A DNA stretch of 64,000 nt from the NCBI RefSeq assembly GCF_021213805.1, contig NZ_JAJQJI010000001.1, positions 503,944 through 567,943 on the forward strand, given 5' to 3'. The position numbers and the translations under genes were made by a program. Shown here piece after piece: positions 41,045-48,772 of this stretch; within the stretch, counting starts at the first letter, position 1; every line of letters begins with the position of its first letter. The DNA comes from Mycobacterium sp. MYCO198283 (GTDB taxonomy: Bacteria; Actinomycetota; Actinomycetes; Mycobacteriales; Mycobacteriaceae). The notes beneath the pieces are model-generated. The model searched no databases and was not told the DNA's origin. It worked only from the letters and a program-made list of their open reading frames with translations.

Positions 41045-41068
41045 TGTCAAGATGTTGTTTACAACATC
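41045..41068 (-). promoter_or_regulatory. Promoter and operator of the leftward toxin-antitoxin-like cassette
   Basis: On the minus strand TTGACA (41045-41050) stands 18 bases from TCTCAT, which precedes the old toxin ATG by 6 bases. A perfect 18-bp inverted repeat, GATGTTGT-TT-ACAACATC (41051-41068), lies directly upstream of the -35 box. This is a plausible autoregulation site for the HTH protein. The rest of the gap to 41131 shows no gene. Confidence 0.6.
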
Positions 41069-41130
41069 GGGAGGGTTCTTCGCGGTCGGCGGACCGCCGG
41101 TTTGTCCTTCGATGTTCGCAAACTCACAGA

Positions 41131-41508
41131 GTGCCCAACACCACGCCGAAGCCCGCCAAGAGCACCACGGCGAAGGGCCTCGGCTACGACCACCAGGTGC
41201 ACCGCGACCGGCTGCTGCTGCGCCACGTCGACGGCTCACCGTGCTGGTGGTGCGCGCACCCGATGTTCCGCGACCCGACACGGAACTGGGACGGCAAACC
41301 GCTGCACGCCGAGCACTCCCGCAGCCGCGCAGTGCACGGCGTTGCCGGCAACCGCGCCGACCGCCTCATGCACGACACCTGCAACAAGCGCCGAGGGGAC
41401 GGAACCCGAGATGACCAGCGACCTGCACTCAACCCCGACCAACCCGGCGGCCTCGACAGCTCCTCCGACCTGCTCGGCGACCTCGTCTACTTCGACTGGC
41501 CCGCATGA
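41131..41508 (+). CDS. HNH-type endonuclease
   Basis: This 125-residue protein contains PCWWCAHPMFRDPTRNWDGK, LHAEHSRSRAVHGVAGN and RLMHDTCNKRRGDGTRD, a phage HNH arrangement with the first Cys pair as CWWC. It starts with GTG after the divergent promoter region. It may assist packaging or be a free-standing homing-type nuclease. Confidence 0.7.
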   Translation: MPNTTPKPAKSTTAKGLGYDHQVHRDRLLLRHVDGSPCWWCAHPMFRDPTRNWDGKPLHAEHSRSRAVHGVAGNRADRLMHDTCNKRRGDGTRDDQRPALNPDQPGGLDSSSDLLGDLVYFDWPA

Positions 41509-41605
41509 CCTCTGGCTGCTGCTGATCGCCGGCCTGTCGCTCGCCGTCCTCGTCGGCACCGGCGTCGCCTGGGCGATCATCACCACGCTGGAGGTGATCC
41601 GGTGA
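41411..41605 (+). CDS. Small single-span membrane protein
   Basis: This 64-residue frame has a Thr/Ser-rich start and one C-terminal span (LWLLLIAGLSLAVLVGTGVAWAII). The ATG at 41411 overlaps the HNH gene by 98 bases, and no later start exists before the span. Either the long overlap is real or the start is wrong. Confidence 0.4.
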   Translation: MTSDLHSTPTNPAASTAPPTCSATSSTSTGPHDLWLLLIAGLSLAVLVGTGVAWAIITTLEVIR

Positions 41606-41943
41606 GCAGGGCGGCCGTCGAGCACGTCGTCACCCCGCGCGAGACACGGAACTACTCCGGGAAGCGACGGTTCTTGCCGACCTGCTCGTGCGGCTGGATC
41701 GGCATCGCCGCGAAGACCCCGGGAACCGCGGCCCGCGTCGCGGCCCGAGACCACATCGACCGGCTACCGAAGCCCTGCCCCACCCCACGGAAGCGCCGGT
41801 TCCGCACCGAAGACGCCGCCGAGCGTGCCCTCGAACTGTTCTGGCGGACCTCCGGCAAGGGCAAGACGATGCCGTGCCGCACCTACCGGTGTCCGTGCGG
41901 CGGCTGGCACACCACCGCCAAGCCGCTCAGGCAGCGCGCGTGA
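41602..41943 (+). CDS. Hypothetical phage protein with CxC motifs
   Basis: This 113-residue basic protein contains FLPTCSCGWIGIA, KPCPTPRKRRFRTEDAAERAL and CRTYRCPCGGWHTT. These give paired Cys sites typical of small zinc-binding phage proteins. It overlaps both neighbours by 4 bases. Confidence 0.55.
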   Translation: MSRAAVEHVVTPRETRNYSGKRRFLPTCSCGWIGIAAKTPGTAARVAARDHIDRLPKPCPTPRKRRFRTEDAAERALELFWRTSGKGKTMPCRTYRCPCGGWHTTAKPLRQRA

Positions 41944-42095
41944 GCAAGGAATCGAAGCCGGCCGACCTGTGGCGCCAACTCGACAGCTCCGCCGCCGACC
42001 GGCCCCGCGAGTTCTGCCCCGGGTGCGGCTACTTCCGCGTCGCCCACGGCACCCACCGAGCCGACTGCACCGCCGAGAGGACAGCAACCCGATGA
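41940..42095 (+). CDS. Small zinc-binding phage protein
   Basis: This 51-residue protein has FCPGCGYFRVAHGTHRADC, a C2-H-C type site. It overlaps both neighbours by 4 bases. The function is unknown. Confidence 0.5.
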   Translation: MSKESKPADLWRQLDSSAADRPREFCPGCGYFRVAHGTHRADCTAERTATR

Positions 42096-42520
42096 CACCA
42101 CCGTTCGCCCGCACCGTCGTCTACCGGCACCCGTGCGACTGCCCGACCGCCAGCCGGCCACTCAGGGAAGGCGAGCACGCCGAGCACCGCTTCGACGTCG
42201 ACGGCGAGCCGTTCCCGTGGCACATCACCGAAGACGGCGCCACCTTCGCCAAACACCCGACCGGCGTCTACCTGATCACCGTCACGGTGCTCGCGATCGA
42301 ACGCTCCAACAGGCAGCCGGTCCAGTTCGCGCAGAGCTGGTGGAACGACCGCAGTCGCTGGTTCACCCTCGGCGGCCGCCCGTTCCCGTGGGCAGTCGCC
42401 GGCCCCATCACCTACCGCGTCGACCCCCATTCGATCGGGCAGCTAGAGCTCACCTTCATCGCCGAGGACGTCGACGCCGACGTCGCGATCCCCGACCTCG
42501 ACGAGGTGACCGTGCCGTGA
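42092..42520 (+). CDS. Hypothetical phage protein
   Basis: This 142-residue protein is beta-rich (EHRFDVDGEPFPWHITEDGATFAK ... VYLITVTVLAIERS ... FTLGGRPFPWAVAGPI). A FPW motif occurs twice, which suggests an internal duplication. No family is recognised. Confidence 0.55.
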   Translation: MTPPFARTVVYRHPCDCPTASRPLREGEHAEHRFDVDGEPFPWHITEDGATFAKHPTGVYLITVTVLAIERSNRQPVQFAQSWWNDRSRWFTLGGRPFPWAVAGPITYRVDPHSIGQLELTFIAEDVDADVAIPDLDEVTVP

Positions 42521-42873
42521 CCGGCGGCCACCTTCCGCGGATCGTCCCCGCCGACGACCCCGACACCTACACGCGCGGCGGCCTGCAGGTCCCGGTCCGT
42601 TTCCGGGTGCCGGTCACCGTCACCTGCGCGGCCTGCCAGTTCACGCGGCTGCGGCTGAAGGTGCTCAGCAACAGCCACCTCGGCCGCCCGGCCGCCGAGC
42701 GGCTCCTCACCGAGTACCTGACCGCCCTGGGGTGGACGCGTCTCCGCGACGGCGGCGCCGACATCTGCCCCGAATGCGCCGGCACCAGCCGCGACGTCTG
42801 CGAGTTCTGCCGCGACTACACCGGCGGACACGCACGCACCTGCCCCACCCAGCTACCCGGGTCGCTGCTGTGA
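42517..42873 (+). CDS. Hypothetical phage protein with zinc motifs
   Basis: This 118-residue protein has VTCAACQFTRLRL in the first half and ADICPECAGTSRDVCEFCRDYTGGHARTC in the second, enough for two zinc sites. The function is unknown. Confidence 0.55.
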   Translation: MTGGHLPRIVPADDPDTYTRGGLQVPVRFRVPVTVTCAACQFTRLRLKVLSNSHLGRPAAERLLTEYLTALGWTRLRDGGADICPECAGTSRDVCEFCRDYTGGHARTCPTQLPGSLL

Positions 42874-43241
42874 CCCGGGCCGCCACCCTTCCCGACGAGG
42901 TGGAGGTGTACGTCGGGCCGGACCTGGACCGCTTCGCCACCACCCGCTTCGGCCGCGTCGGGACGGCGCCGCGATTCGTCGACGGCGAACCCGTCGAGGA
43001 CGTGCCGCCGATCGTGCTGTTCGTCGTCGACTGCGTCGCCGCGGCGCTACAGGACCGGCAGTGCCGCCGCTCATGGGCTCGGTGCCGCTGCCGCACCAGC
43101 GACGTGACTACCACCGCGACGCGCGACGGCTTCGTCCGCATCAGCACCGCCACCCGCACCTGGGTGTGGGAGCTGTACCCCGTCCGCTGGTCCCACGGCC
43201 GCAACCAGCCACCCTGCTACCTCGGCGTCTGGAGAGACTGA
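42870..43241 (+). CDS. Hypothetical phage protein
   Basis: This 123-residue protein (VEVYVGPDLDRFATTRFGRV ... VLFVVDCVAAALQDRQC ... FVRISTATRTWVWELYPVRW) has no recognised domain. It abuts the next ATG. Confidence 0.5.
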   Translation: MTRAATLPDEVEVYVGPDLDRFATTRFGRVGTAPRFVDGEPVEDVPPIVLFVVDCVAAALQDRQCRRSWARCRCRTSDVTTTATRDGFVRISTATRTWVWELYPVRWSHGRNQPPCYLGVWRD

Positions 43242-43885
43242 TGAACTACCCGCCCGGCATGACGCTGCGCCCACTCGACGGCTGGCCGAAAGCGTTCACC
43301 AGCGACCGCAAACCGTCCCGCTTCGAGGCGAAGTTCTCCGACACGCTGGAGCTCCTCGGCCGCGAACTCCGCATGATCGACCCGGACGATCGCTACTACC
43401 CGCCCTCGGTACTGCAGATCGCGCTCCGCGAACAGGACCTCCGCCGCACCGACGGAATGCCCCGCGTCCAGGCGGTCACCGCGCACCCCGGGGTCATCCT
43501 TAACATCGAACCCCGCAACCGGCCCGCCGTCTCGTTCCCGTGCGACACCTTCACCCACTGGCACGGCAACCTCCGCGCGATCGCGCTCACCCTCGAACCG
43601 CTCCGCAAGATCGACCGCTACGGCGTCGCCGACACCGGCCAGCAGTACCGAGGCTGGCAGGCCATCGAAGCGCCGCAACAGAAACCGGTGACCGAACTCG
43701 TCGCGTTCCTTGCCGCCGTCGCCGACGAACCGACGCCCGTCGCCGACACCTCACCGGAGAACCTGCGCCGCATCCACCGCCGCGCCCAACGCAACGCCCA
43801 CCCCGACCGCAACTCCGGCAGCCGACTCACCTGGAACGAGGTCGAGCACATCGCCGACCAGCTCCGCCGGATGGGCTGGCTGTGA
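43241..43885 (+). CDS. Phage protein with C-terminal J-domain-like motif
   Basis: This 214-residue protein has an N-terminal part rich in aromatic residues and a C-terminal helical segment, LRRIHRRAQRNAHPDRNSGSRLTWNEVEHIADQL. It contains HPD at the loop position of a J domain. It might recruit host Hsp70. The rest is unassigned. Confidence 0.6.
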   Translation: MNYPPGMTLRPLDGWPKAFTSDRKPSRFEAKFSDTLELLGRELRMIDPDDRYYPPSVLQIALREQDLRRTDGMPRVQAVTAHPGVILNIEPRNRPAVSFPCDTFTHWHGNLRAIALTLEPLRKIDRYGVADTGQQYRGWQAIEAPQQKPVTELVAFLAAVADEPTPVADTSPENLRRIHRRAQRNAHPDRNSGSRLTWNEVEHIADQLRRMGWL

Positions 43886-44268
43886 CCGCACCCCACCACC
43901 GAACCACCCCAACCAGCCGCATCCCCGCCCCCGTCCGCCGAGACCTCCACGAACGAGCCCTCGGCTGCTGCGAACTCTGCGGCCGACACGGCGCCACCAA
44001 CGCCCACCACCGCATCAACGCCAGCCAAGGCGGACCCGGCCTACTCGGCAACCTGCTCCTACTCTGCGGAAGCGGCACCACCGGCTGCCACGGCTGGGTC
44101 ACCGCCAACCCCCTACGCGCACGCCGCCTCGGCTACTCCGTCCGCTCCACCTTCGAGCCCTGCGACACACCTGTGCTCCGATGGTCCCGCTTCATCGGTC
44201 AACGTGAGTGGGTGCTCCTCGACCACCGCGGCGGCATCACCCCCACCGAACGCAGGCCCACACCATGA
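43882..44268 (+). CDS. HNH endonuclease
   Basis: This 128-residue protein has ALGCCELCGRHGATNAHHRINASQGG, LLLLCGSGTTGCHGWV and NPLRARRLGYSV, a standard phage HNH nuclease. It lies shortly before the terminase genes, where HNH nucleases often assist genome packaging. It overlaps both neighbours by 4 bases. Confidence 0.75.
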   Translation: MTAPHHRTTPTSRIPAPVRRDLHERALGCCELCGRHGATNAHHRINASQGGPGLLGNLLLLCGSGTTGCHGWVTANPLRARRLGYSVRSTFEPCDTPVLRWSRFIGQREWVLLDHRGGITPTERRPTP

Positions 44269-44840
44269 AGGGCTACTGCGCCGAGTGCGGCAAGTACCGC
44301 GACATCCTGCCCGCCAACAACCCGGCCTACGACGTGCTGTGCGTGCCATGCCGCAGACGCAAGAGCGCACGCGACCGCCTCAGCCCACCACCTCAGCGTG
44401 CAGGCCAGGTGCGCTGCACCGTGGTCATCGGCCCACCAGCATCAGGCAAGACCACATGGATACATCAGCACGCACAACCCGGCGACCTCGTCATCGACTT
44501 CGACGCCATCACCCGCGCACTCTCAGGCCCACACGCAACAGGCTGGACCGTGCCATCACCACTGATCGGCAAGGCAGCGTTCGACGCACGAGCAGCAGCC
44601 ATCCGTGTCGCCTTCCGCGTGCGCACCGAACCGAACCACGCCTGGCTCATCCACGCATGCCCAACAGCAACCGCCCTGTCCGACTACCAACGACGCGGCG
44701 CGAGCATCGTGGTGTGCGACCCCGGCCGCGACGTCGTCCTCGCGCGGATCGCCGCCGAGCGCCCGGCCGACAAGGTGAAGGTGGCGCTGCACTGGTACGA
44801 CGAAGCCCGTCCGAGCTACCCCGCGGGGTTGGTAGCGTGA
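44265..44840 (+). CDS. P-loop kinase-like protein with zinc-binding N-terminus
   Basis: This 191-residue protein starts with a zinc knuckle (YCAECGKYRDILP ... LCVPCRRRK). It then has a Walker A (VVIGPPASGKTTWIHQ, residues about 55-70) and an acidic strand (LVIDFDAITRAL) like the kinase domain of polynucleotide kinases. A lid-like Arg segment (DVVLARIAAERP) follows. Likely a nucleic-acid end-modifying or nucleotide kinase. Confidence 0.7.
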   Translation: MKGYCAECGKYRDILPANNPAYDVLCVPCRRRKSARDRLSPPPQRAGQVRCTVVIGPPASGKTTWIHQHAQPGDLVIDFDAITRALSGPHATGWTVPSPLIGKAAFDARAAAIRVAFRVRTEPNHAWLIHACPTATALSDYQRRGASIVVCDPGRDVVLARIAAERPADKVKVALHWYDEARPSYPAGLVA

Positions 44841-44986
44841 CCCTCAGCCGCCTGACGCGTGACGCCCCCGCCGCCGGCCCCCCCACCCCCGAAAAAGTTG
44901 AGGCCCCCCGTGGGCTGACTCTCCGGCGCGGTAGTCAGAATTTTTTTCAGCGGGTCGGCGATTTTTCGGCCGAGGTGGCCCCCTGA
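44837..44986 (+). CDS. Possible small protein before the terminase genes
   Basis: A 49-codon GTG frame (VTLSRLTRDAPAAGPPTPEK ...) overlaps the stop before it and the terminase small subunit ATG after it, as a real gene would. Its base composition is odd, however, with runs of C, A and T (AATTTTTTT at 44940-44948). The stretch may instead be an untranslated regulatory or terminator region. Confidence 0.35.
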   Translation: MTLSRLTRDAPAAGPPTPEKVEAPRGLTLRRGSQNFFQRVGDFSAEVAP

Positions 44987-45516
44987 TGGCCCGCAGCGGC
45001 GCGGCGGCGGACGCGCCCGCTTCGGCGCCTCCAGCGGCGTCGGCGGCCGGGAAATCGGCTGCCAGGACGGCTGCGAAACGGGCGGCCACGGGCACGAAAC
45101 GGGCGGTCACCGGGCCTCGTCGGGTCCGGAAGAGGTGGGCGCCCACCGCCGGCGCCCGGCTTCGGGCCGACCTGTGGCGCGATACGGATCCCGGCGGGAT
45201 CAAGGTGCTCGTCGAGCAGGCGTGCCGCGTCGCTGACCGCCTCGAAACGCTCGACCGGACGCTGCGCGGGGACGCCGGCGCGATGATGAGCCTCGACCTG
45301 GGCCGGATCCTCGTCGAGGAGACGCCGCCGGGCGACCGGAAGGCGTTCTACGTCGAGGTGGCCGTGAAGGTCGACGCCGCCGCATCGGAGGAGCGCCAGC
45401 AGGCGAAGCTGTTCGCGTCGCTGCTGTCCGACATCGCTCGGCAGCGCGCGCTGCTGCCGCCGGCGCCGACGGGCGGCGGCGACGGTGAGGGCGATGACGA
45501 CGACCTCGACCTCTGA
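44986..45516 (+). CDS. Terminase small subunit
   Basis: This 176-residue protein begins with a long Ala/Lys/Arg-rich tail. A helical core follows (DPGGIKVLVEQACRVADRLETLDRTLRG ... ASEERQQAKLFASLLSDIARQRALL), then an acidic end. Its size and position just before the large subunit fit a small terminase that recognises phage DNA. No helix-turn-helix is evident, so the call rests mostly on order. Confidence 0.7.
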   Translation: MARSGAAADAPASAPPAASAAGKSAARTAAKRAATGTKRAVTGPRRVRKRWAPTAGARLRADLWRDTDPGGIKVLVEQACRVADRLETLDRTLRGDAGAMMSLDLGRILVEETPPGDRKAFYVEVAVKVDAAASEERQQAKLFASLLSDIARQRALLPPAPTGGGDGEGDDDDLDL

Positions 45517-47242
45517 GCCGACGCGCCGGCCGCAGAAAGCGCAGGCCACGAAGAGAAAGCCGGCGCCGAGTCCTGGACGTGCTGCGGGTCGCGCGCCGCC
45601 GGCCAACCGCACCGATCAGCATGGGCCGCCGCCGTGGGTCGGGGAGTGGCCGCGGCTCGACGGCCCGCAGGATCCGCGCTACCACTGGTCGCACCCGGAC
45701 GCGGCGACGGCCGACGACACCGACAGCATCAAGGCGGCGAAGTTCACCGCGCGGGTCACGCGGTCACGGTGCCTGCCCTGGCAGTGGTCGGAGCTGCGCG
45801 GCATCACGCTGCGCAACGACGAGGGACTGTGGCTGCACCGCGAGGCGTGTCTGGTCGACACGCGCCAGCAGGGCAAGACGTGGATCGTCGTCGCGCGGAT
45901 CCTCTACGGCCTGTTCTACCTCGGTGAGACCAGCGTCTACTCAGCCCAGCGCGGCCAGACCGCCGACGCGGTGTTCGCCCGCGTGGTGTCGATCATCGAG
46001 AGCCGGCCGGCGCTGTTCGCGCGGCTGGTGTCCAAGACGGGCGGCAAGCAGGGCCGCGGCGACGTCGTCGTGCGGGCCCGCAACGGCAAGATCGCGCACC
46101 TGCGCTGCGGTGTTCGCTCGACCGACCTCGGCCGCGGCCTCGACCAGATCGACCTCGTGGTGTTCGACGAGGCGTACAACCTCACCGAGGCCGAGGTGGC
46201 GGCGCTCACCGGCTCGCAGATCGCCAGCTCGAATGCGCAGACGATCTACACCTCGACGGCTCCTGTCGCGTCGATCCACCCGTTCTGCGAGATCTTCGGC
46301 GGCGTGCGGGAGCGCGGGAAGGCCGGCCACCACGATCCGGAGCGCGGCGACCCGCTGCTGTGGTACTCGGAGTACTGCGCCCCTGACCCGCCGCGCGACG
46401 AGCGGGCCCGCGCCGCCGCGCGCCTCGACCGCGAATTGTGGCGGCTCGCCTCCCCGTCGCATGGCGTGATCAGCAAGGACCGCGACATCGACGCGATCCG
46501 CAAGGTGCTGTGTGTGAACGCCGCCGGCGTCGCATTGTGGGAGGCGGACTACCTCGGCTGGGGCGAGTGGCCGGCCACCGAGGAGGCCCGCGAGCCGGTC
46601 ATCCCGATCGAGGAGGTGTGGGCCAACTTGGTGGACCTGGCGCCCGAGCTCGTCGGGCAGATCGTGATCGCGGTGTCCCGAACTCAGGACCGGCAGCGGT
46701 GGGCGTTCGCGGCCGGGCAGCGCACGTCGACCGGCGCGGTGGCGTTGGAGCTTGGCCGCTTCGAGGTGATGAACATCGGGCAGGCCGCCCGCTATCTGCT
46801 GCTGCTGATCCAGCGGTTCGACCCGCCCGAAGTTGTCATCGAAGGGCACGACCCGGGCGTCGACCTCGTGCCGGTGATGCGCAAGCTCGGCGTCGACATG
46901 CGCGTCACCACCGCGAACGAGTTCTCGATCGCGACGTCGGCGTTCATCGACCACGCGGTTGCCGGGGATCTGGTGCACACCGACCAGCCGATCATCCGCG
47001 AGGCGCTGGAGCGGGCGGCGATGCGCGAACTGCCACGTGGGGACCGGGTTTTCGACACCCGTGAAGGGTCGATCGCGCAGCTTGTGGCGTTCGCGTTGGC
47101 GCTGTGGGGAGTCCTGGAATTTGCCGAGGAGGACACCCCGGCCGCGTTGCCGGTGGGCGCGCACGGCACCGCGCCGGCCGACGAGTTCGCAGAATTCGGG
47201 GCGACAAGTAGCCATTTCGCGAGCTGGGACCTGTCAACCTAG
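45494..47242 (+). CDS. Terminase large subunit
   Basis: This 582-residue protein has an ATPase domain with Walker A-like DTRQQGKTW (near residue 122) and Walker B LVVFDEAYNLT (near 220), preceded by the adenine motif region LPWQW. A nuclease domain follows from about residue 385. Its first acidic position reads IAVSRTQDRQRW, so the usual leading Asp is not where expected. Later acidic positions (VVIEGHDPG, FDTREGS) are present. It packages DNA into proheads. The ATG at 45494 overlaps the small subunit by 23 bases. Confidence 0.9.
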   Translation: MTTTSTSEPTRRPQKAQATKRKPAPSPGRAAGRAPPANRTDQHGPPPWVGEWPRLDGPQDPRYHWSHPDAATADDTDSIKAAKFTARVTRSRCLPWQWSELRGITLRNDEGLWLHREACLVDTRQQGKTWIVVARILYGLFYLGETSVYSAQRGQTADAVFARVVSIIESRPALFARLVSKTGGKQGRGDVVVRARNGKIAHLRCGVRSTDLGRGLDQIDLVVFDEAYNLTEAEVAALTGSQIASSNAQTIYTSTAPVASIHPFCEIFGGVRERGKAGHHDPERGDPLLWYSEYCAPDPPRDERARAAARLDRELWRLASPSHGVISKDRDIDAIRKVLCVNAAGVALWEADYLGWGEWPATEEAREPVIPIEEVWANLVDLAPELVGQIVIAVSRTQDRQRWAFAAGQRTSTGAVALELGRFEVMNIGQAARYLLLLIQRFDPPEVVIEGHDPGVDLVPVMRKLGVDMRVTTANEFSIATSAFIDHAVAGDLVHTDQPIIREALERAAMRELPRGDRVFDTREGSIAQLVAFALALWGVLEFAEEDTPAALPVGAHGTAPADEFAEFGATSSHFASWDLST

Positions 47243-47248
47243 CCGGTA

Positions 47249-48757
47249 ATGGCGAATCACACGGCTGTTATTTCGCGGCCTCGGCCTAAGCCGGCGCGCT
47301 CGATGAGCGGGTTGCGGCGGCCCGAGGCGACGGCCCGTGTGCAGACCGCGATGCCGCTCGGTGAGCGCGGCTACGTCAACGGCGGCGGAAACCACAACGC
47401 GTGGCTGGCGTGGGATCCGTTCGAGAAGGTGCCGCAGCTGCAGCACCCGGAGAGCGTCGGCGTGTTCCTCGACATGGACAACGACGACTCGCGGGTGACG
47501 TCGCTGCTGGAGTCGATGAGCCTGCCGATCGTGTCGGCGAAGTGGCGGATCGACCCGAACGGCGCCAACGCCGACGCGGTGCAGCTGGTGTCGCGTGTGC
47601 TGCGGGTGCCGGTCGTCGGTGAGGACGCCGTCGCTGACGGCGGCCGACTGCGCGGCAGGTTCTCGTGGCTCGGCCACTTGCAGGACGTCGCCAGCCCGGT
47701 TCCGCAGTTCGGGCACGCCGTCTTCGAGCAGGTGTATCGGCGGGAGGCGGACGGCCGCGTCGTGCTGCGCAAGCTCGGCCCCCGTCCGCAGTGGACGATC
47801 CAGGCGTTCAACACCGCGATGGACGGCGGCCTCGAGTCGGTCCGGCAGATCGCGCCGGCGTCGAGCGAGCGGGTCCTCTACGGCCTTAACCCGTTCGACA
47901 TCCCCGTCAACCGGCTCGTCGTGTACTCGCGTAACAAGCGGCCCGGCCGGTGGGAAGGCCGCTCGGTGCTGCGGTCCAGCTACAAGCACTGGCTGCTGAA
48001 GAACGAGCTCCTCAAGATCGAGACCGCGGTCGCCCGCCGCAACGGCATGGGCGTCCCGGTCGGCACCGCGAGCAAGCCGAACGACCCGGTCGAGGTCGCG
48101 GCCATGCAGCGCATCGCGTCCGGATTCATGGGCGGCCTGCACTCCGGTGTCGGCCTGGCCGCCGGCCAGTCCCTCACCCTGCTCGGCGTGCAGGGCAACC
48201 TGCCGAACATCCGGTCGGCGATCGAGTACCACGACAAGGCCATCGCGCTGTCCGGGCTCGCGCACTACCTCAACCTCGACCGCGGCGGGTCGTTCGCGCT
48301 CGCCGCCGTGCAGGAACGCCCCTTCGTGCAGGCACTCAACGCGGCCGCACTGTCGTACGCCGAGATCGCCCAGGCGCACATCATCGAGGACCTCGTCGAC
48401 CTGAACTTCGGGACCGACGCCCGCTGCCCGCGGCTGGTGTTCTCCGCGATCGGCTCCCAGCAGGACAGCACCGCGGCGTCGCTGAAGATGCTGGTCGAAG
48501 CGGGCCTGCTCGCACCTGACCTGCGGATTGAGCGGGCGCTGCGCCAACTGCTCGACCTGCCCGCCAAGCCGGACCCCGACGACCCCGACGCCGAACCGCC
48601 CGCCGGCGACACCACCGACCCCGACGACGCGCCCACACGCCCGGACGACCCGGACGACGATGCCGACGGGCGCGCCGCTGACGCGCTGGCCGCGATCGGC
48701 GCGCTGCTGCGCCCGCGGGCAGACGTGTGGCTCGGCGCCGGATCGATCGGCTACTGA
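47249..48757 (+). CDS. Portal protein
   Basis: This 502-residue protein resembles DUF935-like phage portals. It has an N-terminal clip region (DSRVTSLLESMSLPIVSAKWRIDP), a central KHWLLKNELLKIETAVARRNG helix, and an acidic Asp/Pro-rich C-terminus (residues about 440-490). It forms the ring through which DNA enters the head. It lies 6 bases after the terminase, in the usual order. Confidence 0.87.
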   Translation: MANHTAVISRPRPKPARSMSGLRRPEATARVQTAMPLGERGYVNGGGNHNAWLAWDPFEKVPQLQHPESVGVFLDMDNDDSRVTSLLESMSLPIVSAKWRIDPNGANADAVQLVSRVLRVPVVGEDAVADGGRLRGRFSWLGHLQDVASPVPQFGHAVFEQVYRREADGRVVLRKLGPRPQWTIQAFNTAMDGGLESVRQIAPASSERVLYGLNPFDIPVNRLVVYSRNKRPGRWEGRSVLRSSYKHWLLKNELLKIETAVARRNGMGVPVGTASKPNDPVEVAAMQRIASGFMGGLHSGVGLAAGQSLTLLGVQGNLPNIRSAIEYHDKAIALSGLAHYLNLDRGGSFALAAVQERPFVQALNAAALSYAEIAQAHIIEDLVDLNFGTDARCPRLVFSAIGSQQDSTAASLKMLVEAGLLAPDLRIERALRQLLDLPAKPDPDDPDAEPPAGDTTDPDDAPTRPDDPDDDADGRAADALAAIGALLRPRADVWLGAGSIGY

Positions 48758-48772
48758 GGAGACGACGACACG

